In this document: positions 61,883-64,000 of the stretch, one piece after another | How positions within the stretch are numbered: position 1 is the stretch's first letter | Layout of the letters: every line of letters begins with the position of its first letter | Assembly (NCBI RefSeq): GCF_000145035.1 | Contig: NC_014387.1 | Location: 1,850,001-1,914,000, forward strand | Length of the DNA: 64,000 bases | Direction: 5' to 3' | Origin: Butyrivibrio proteoclasticus B316 | GTDB taxonomy: Bacteria; Bacillota; Clostridia; Lachnospirales; Lachnospiraceae | Notes under the pieces: generated by a model | Database searches by the model: none | Told to the model about the DNA's origin: nothing | Seen by the model: only the letters and a program-made list of their open reading frames with translations | Translations under genes and position numbers: made by a program

Positions 61883-63092
61883 TTAGTGAATGTTATCAAA
61901 TGTTGTAACTTTGATAGCTGTTGTAGGCTGAACATCGATATTACTATCTACTGTTACATAGCCATCAGCCATTGACTTAACAAGAGCCTTGTAATCGTCA
62001 ACTGTGAAGTTTGTCATTGACCATGTCTCTGTTGGAAGCTGAACATAGTTAAGTGATGGATCATCACCTGAAACGATACCAAGGTTCTCAATCTTTCCTG
62101 AGTGAGCAGCCCAGTTACCAGCAACTACATCTGTAAGTGTTGCATTGACTGTAGCAGCAAGACCCTTCATAGCAGATGTTACGCAAACACCTTCGCCATA
62201 AAGTCCATCGATTGTGCCAGACTGATCAACGTCAACACCAACAACCTTGCCGTCTACCTTCTTAGCAGCCTCACCAGCTGATGTGAAGATACCGCCGCCG
62301 CAAGCAAATACGATCTCTGTTCCGTTAGAATACCATGTATCCATTGTAGCTGTAATAGCTTCGTCGCCGAAGAACTGTCCGCCGTATACATAGTTAACTT
62401 CTACGTCAGAAGCAATGCCGAGCTCTGTAGCTGCAGCATCTGCACCCTGACCGAAACCGTAACCATAACGAACAACAGCAGGAACTGCCATACCGCCAAG
62501 GAAACCAAGCTTCTTGTAGCCTTCCTTAACTACAGCGTAACCAGCCATGTAACCAGCAAGCTCTTCCTGGTATGTGAATGAGCATACGTTAGCAGGAAGC
62601 TCTGTCATGCCAGCGCCTTCGAAGTCACCCTGTGAAACATCAAGAGCGATGATTGTTACATCTGGGTTAGCATCAGCTACTGCAGCGATCATTCCTGCGA
62701 AAAGATATCCAGGAACAACAATTACGTTGTAACCATCTGCAACAGCATTGTTGAAAGCAGCTGTACGAGCCTCATCAGAGTCTTCTGTTGGCTTGTAGTA
62801 CTGGAACTCAAGACCATTAGCCTTAGCGAAAGCATCTGAAGCCTCATAAGTTGTCTGGTTGAATGACATATCTGTGATGTCACCAGAGTCTGTGATCATA
62901 GCGATCTTGAGGTCAGAAGCTGCCTCTGTTGCAGCAGGAGCCTCTGTGTTGTCTGCTGCTGGAGCTGCCTCTTCTGTAGCAGGAGCTTCTGTAGCAGGTG
63001 TCTCTGTTGCAGGTGCTTCTGTTGAACCACAAGCTACAAGAGAAGCTACCATTGTCGCAGCCATAAGAACTGACAAAAAGTCTCTTTTTCAT
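61883..63092 (-). CDS. BMP-family nucleoside-binding lipoprotein (start region frameshifted)
   Basis: The protein is a substrate-binding lipoprotein of the Med/BMP (PnrA-like) family. The lipobox is SLVACGS, followed by an Ala/Pro/Thr/Glu linker, then the binding domain with MITDSGDITDMSFNQTTYEA, VIVVPGYLFAGM, GFLGGMAVPAVVRYGYGFG and GVDVDQSG. GGAGGG stands 5 nt before an ATG at 63092, but that ATG is out of frame with the lipobox region; one base fewer (or two more) in the A5 run at 63085-63089 would restore MK(K)RDFLSVLMAATM. The in-frame TTG at 63076 has no ribosome site. The rest of the gene is intact, and its codon bias suggests high expression. Confidence 0.85.
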
Positions 63093-63136
63093 AATTTCCC
63101 TCCATTTTGAATTGGTTGACTTTTTATAATAAAACC

Positions 63137-63931
63137 TTATAAGGCTTTATCCATAGCTATGAGGCGTTTAATAGCGCCAATTGTTGTACGGTAAACGTCA
63201 TCCATCTCGTGAACCTGTGGATTGGACAGCCCCTTCTTGGCCCTCTCCTGGTTAGCTACAACAAGCATAACCGCACCGGTTCTACATCTCAAATAATTAC
63301 CAACTATGAAAAGTGTAGATGATTCCATCTCAGAGCAAAGAGCTCCGCACTTGATCCAGGCATCCCATTTATACAAGAGCTCAGGACCAACAGGCTTAGT
63401 CTCCGGTTCATGCTGACCAAAGAAAGAATCCTTACACTGTACGACGCCAACATGATATTTAGCACCAGCTTCCTTGGCACCTTCTACCAAAGCGTTAACT
63501 ACATCAAAAGACGCTACTGCGGGATACTCAATCGGTGCATATTCCTTGGATGTGCCCTCTGCACGAATAGCTCCATTTGCAATTACAATGTCGCCACCGA
63601 TAACATCATCCTGCATACCACCAGATGTACCCATTCTAATAAAAGTATCAGCACCACACTTAGCAAGCTCTTCTACTGCAATTGCTGTTGAAGCGCCACC
63701 GATACCATGGGACATAACAGTAACCATCTCTCCATCGATAGTTCCTGTGTAAGTATTGTATTCTCTGTTATAAGCTACGAATCTGGGATTATCAAATAGA
63801 CGTGATATAGTCTCACACCTTCCGGGATCCCCCGTCAGAATAACGTAACGGCCTACATCACCTTTTTTCACATGAGTATGGTACTGATAACCAGCACCTT
63901 CTGTATAATCAACCATAATTATTTTCCCCAA
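63137..63931 (-). CDS. udp: Uridine phosphorylase
   Basis: This 264-residue NP-I family enzyme cleaves uridine to uracil and ribose 1-phosphate. Phosphate-binding residues appear in ILTGDPGRCETISRLF near residue 30 and FIRMGTSGGMQ near residue 95; the ribose/base site includes GALCSEMESSTLFIVG near residue 196. Length and the C-terminal AIGAIKRLIAM are normal for the family. It leads into the BMP lipoprotein gene 45 nt downstream on the same strand, heading a pyrimidine nucleoside salvage operon. Confidence 0.92.
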   Translation of the reverse strand: MGKIIMVDYTEGAGYQYHTHVKKGDVGRYVILTGDPGRCETISRLFDNPRFVAYNREYNTYTGTIDGEMVTVMSHGIGGASTAIAVEELAKCGADTFIRMGTSGGMQDDVIGGDIVIANGAIRAEGTSKEYAPIEYPAVASFDVVNALVEGAKEAGAKYHVGVVQCKDSFFGQHEPETKPVGPELLYKWDAWIKCGALCSEMESSTLFIVGNYLRCRTGAVMLVVANQERAKKGLSNPQVHEMDDVYRTTIGAIKRLIAMDKAL

Positions 63932-64000
63932 AAATTAATAAAGATTTTATTCCAATAACTTAATTATATGTTATTTTTAAACAAAAGTCATCAGCACTTC

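Overview
The window reads as one stretch of chromosome from a low-GC, anaerobic Gram-positive bacterium. Its gene content fits a rumen or gut Lachnospiraceae of the Butyrivibrio/Pseudobutyrivibrio type. Pointers are ferredoxin-dependent 2-oxoacid chemistry (iorAB), the Firmicute order rplS-lepB-rbgA-lepB-rnhB-FliK-like-FhlB, a T-box before tyrS, a tetrahydrofolate riboswitch before a folT-type ECF gene, BmpA-type nucleoside transport, and an intracellular GH8 exo-oligoxylanase. The assignment is inferred from content. No rRNA, tRNA, CRISPR array, integrase or transposase was recognised.

Layout. 1-3.6 kb (+): iorA (cut by the window edge), iorB, phenylacetate-CoA ligase and an ACT protein, forming an aryl-2-oxoacid oxidation module. 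3.6-8.1 kb (-): a three-gene membrane/DUF6765 operon, structured repeats, a GNAT enzyme and an Na+/solute symporter. 8.3-11.6 kb (+): transaldolase-like aldolase, acyltransferase 3 and a Rex-type GH8 enzyme. 11.7-22.8 kb (-): a nine-gene exopolysaccharide operon with its own sigma-A promoter. It encodes a lichenase-type GH16, a VTC-domain protein, DUF4956, CotH, a BcsA-like GT2 synthase with an intact PilZ domain, an MBOAT acyltransferase, a DHHW/AlgX-like protein, and a second DUF4956 + CotH pair. 23.2-30.4 kb (-): phosphoesterase, RNase HI, a membrane MutS-like ATPase, purine salvage enzymes and a serine hydrolase. 30.4-33.2 kb (-): a CadC-regulated metal efflux operon. 33.3-37.2 kb (-): T-box/tyrS and a two-subunit aconitase X. 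37.3-40.9 kb (-): a 59-codon membrane peptide, a PadR/HAAS/DUF4097 operon with a 14-bp tandem operator array, and THF riboswitch/folT. 40.95-41.62 kb: a very large imperfect palindrome (~660 bp). 41.6-57.6 kb (mostly -): housekeeping genes (gpsA, plsY, der, DUF512, prs on +, a two-component system, pgeF, yraN, FhlB, FliK-like, rnhB, two lepB, rbgA, rplS). 57.7-63.9 kb (-): a nucleoside salvage operon (udp, BMP lipoprotein, ABC ATPase, two permeases, cdd).

How the genes work together. The most distinctive protein-coding block is the exopolysaccharide operon. The PilZ-bearing synthase should make a beta-glucan under c-di-GMP control. The co-transcribed lichenase suggests mixed-linkage (1,3;1,4)-beta-glucan rather than plain cellulose. 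MBOAT + DHHW look like an O-acylation pair, and two CotH/DUF4956 pairs plus a VTC protein suggest an additional phosphate-based step. Purine (pnp, MTA/SAH deaminase-like) and pyrimidine (udp, cdd) salvage genes sit at the two ends of the minus-strand half of the window.

The most unusual non-coding item is the palindrome between gpsA and folT. Its two ~330-nt arms are diverged inverted copies meeting at a bidirectional terminator-like hairpin. It is bounded by a 7-bp direct repeat at equal 21-nt offsets, and looks like an undescribed palindromic mobile element or paired ncRNA genes. Two copies of an unrelated 40-nt palindrome with compensatory changes occur elsewhere. Two start regions need attention: the GH16 gene appears to start at a rare ATT codon, and the BMP lipoprotein gene is frameshifted a few codons after its start.
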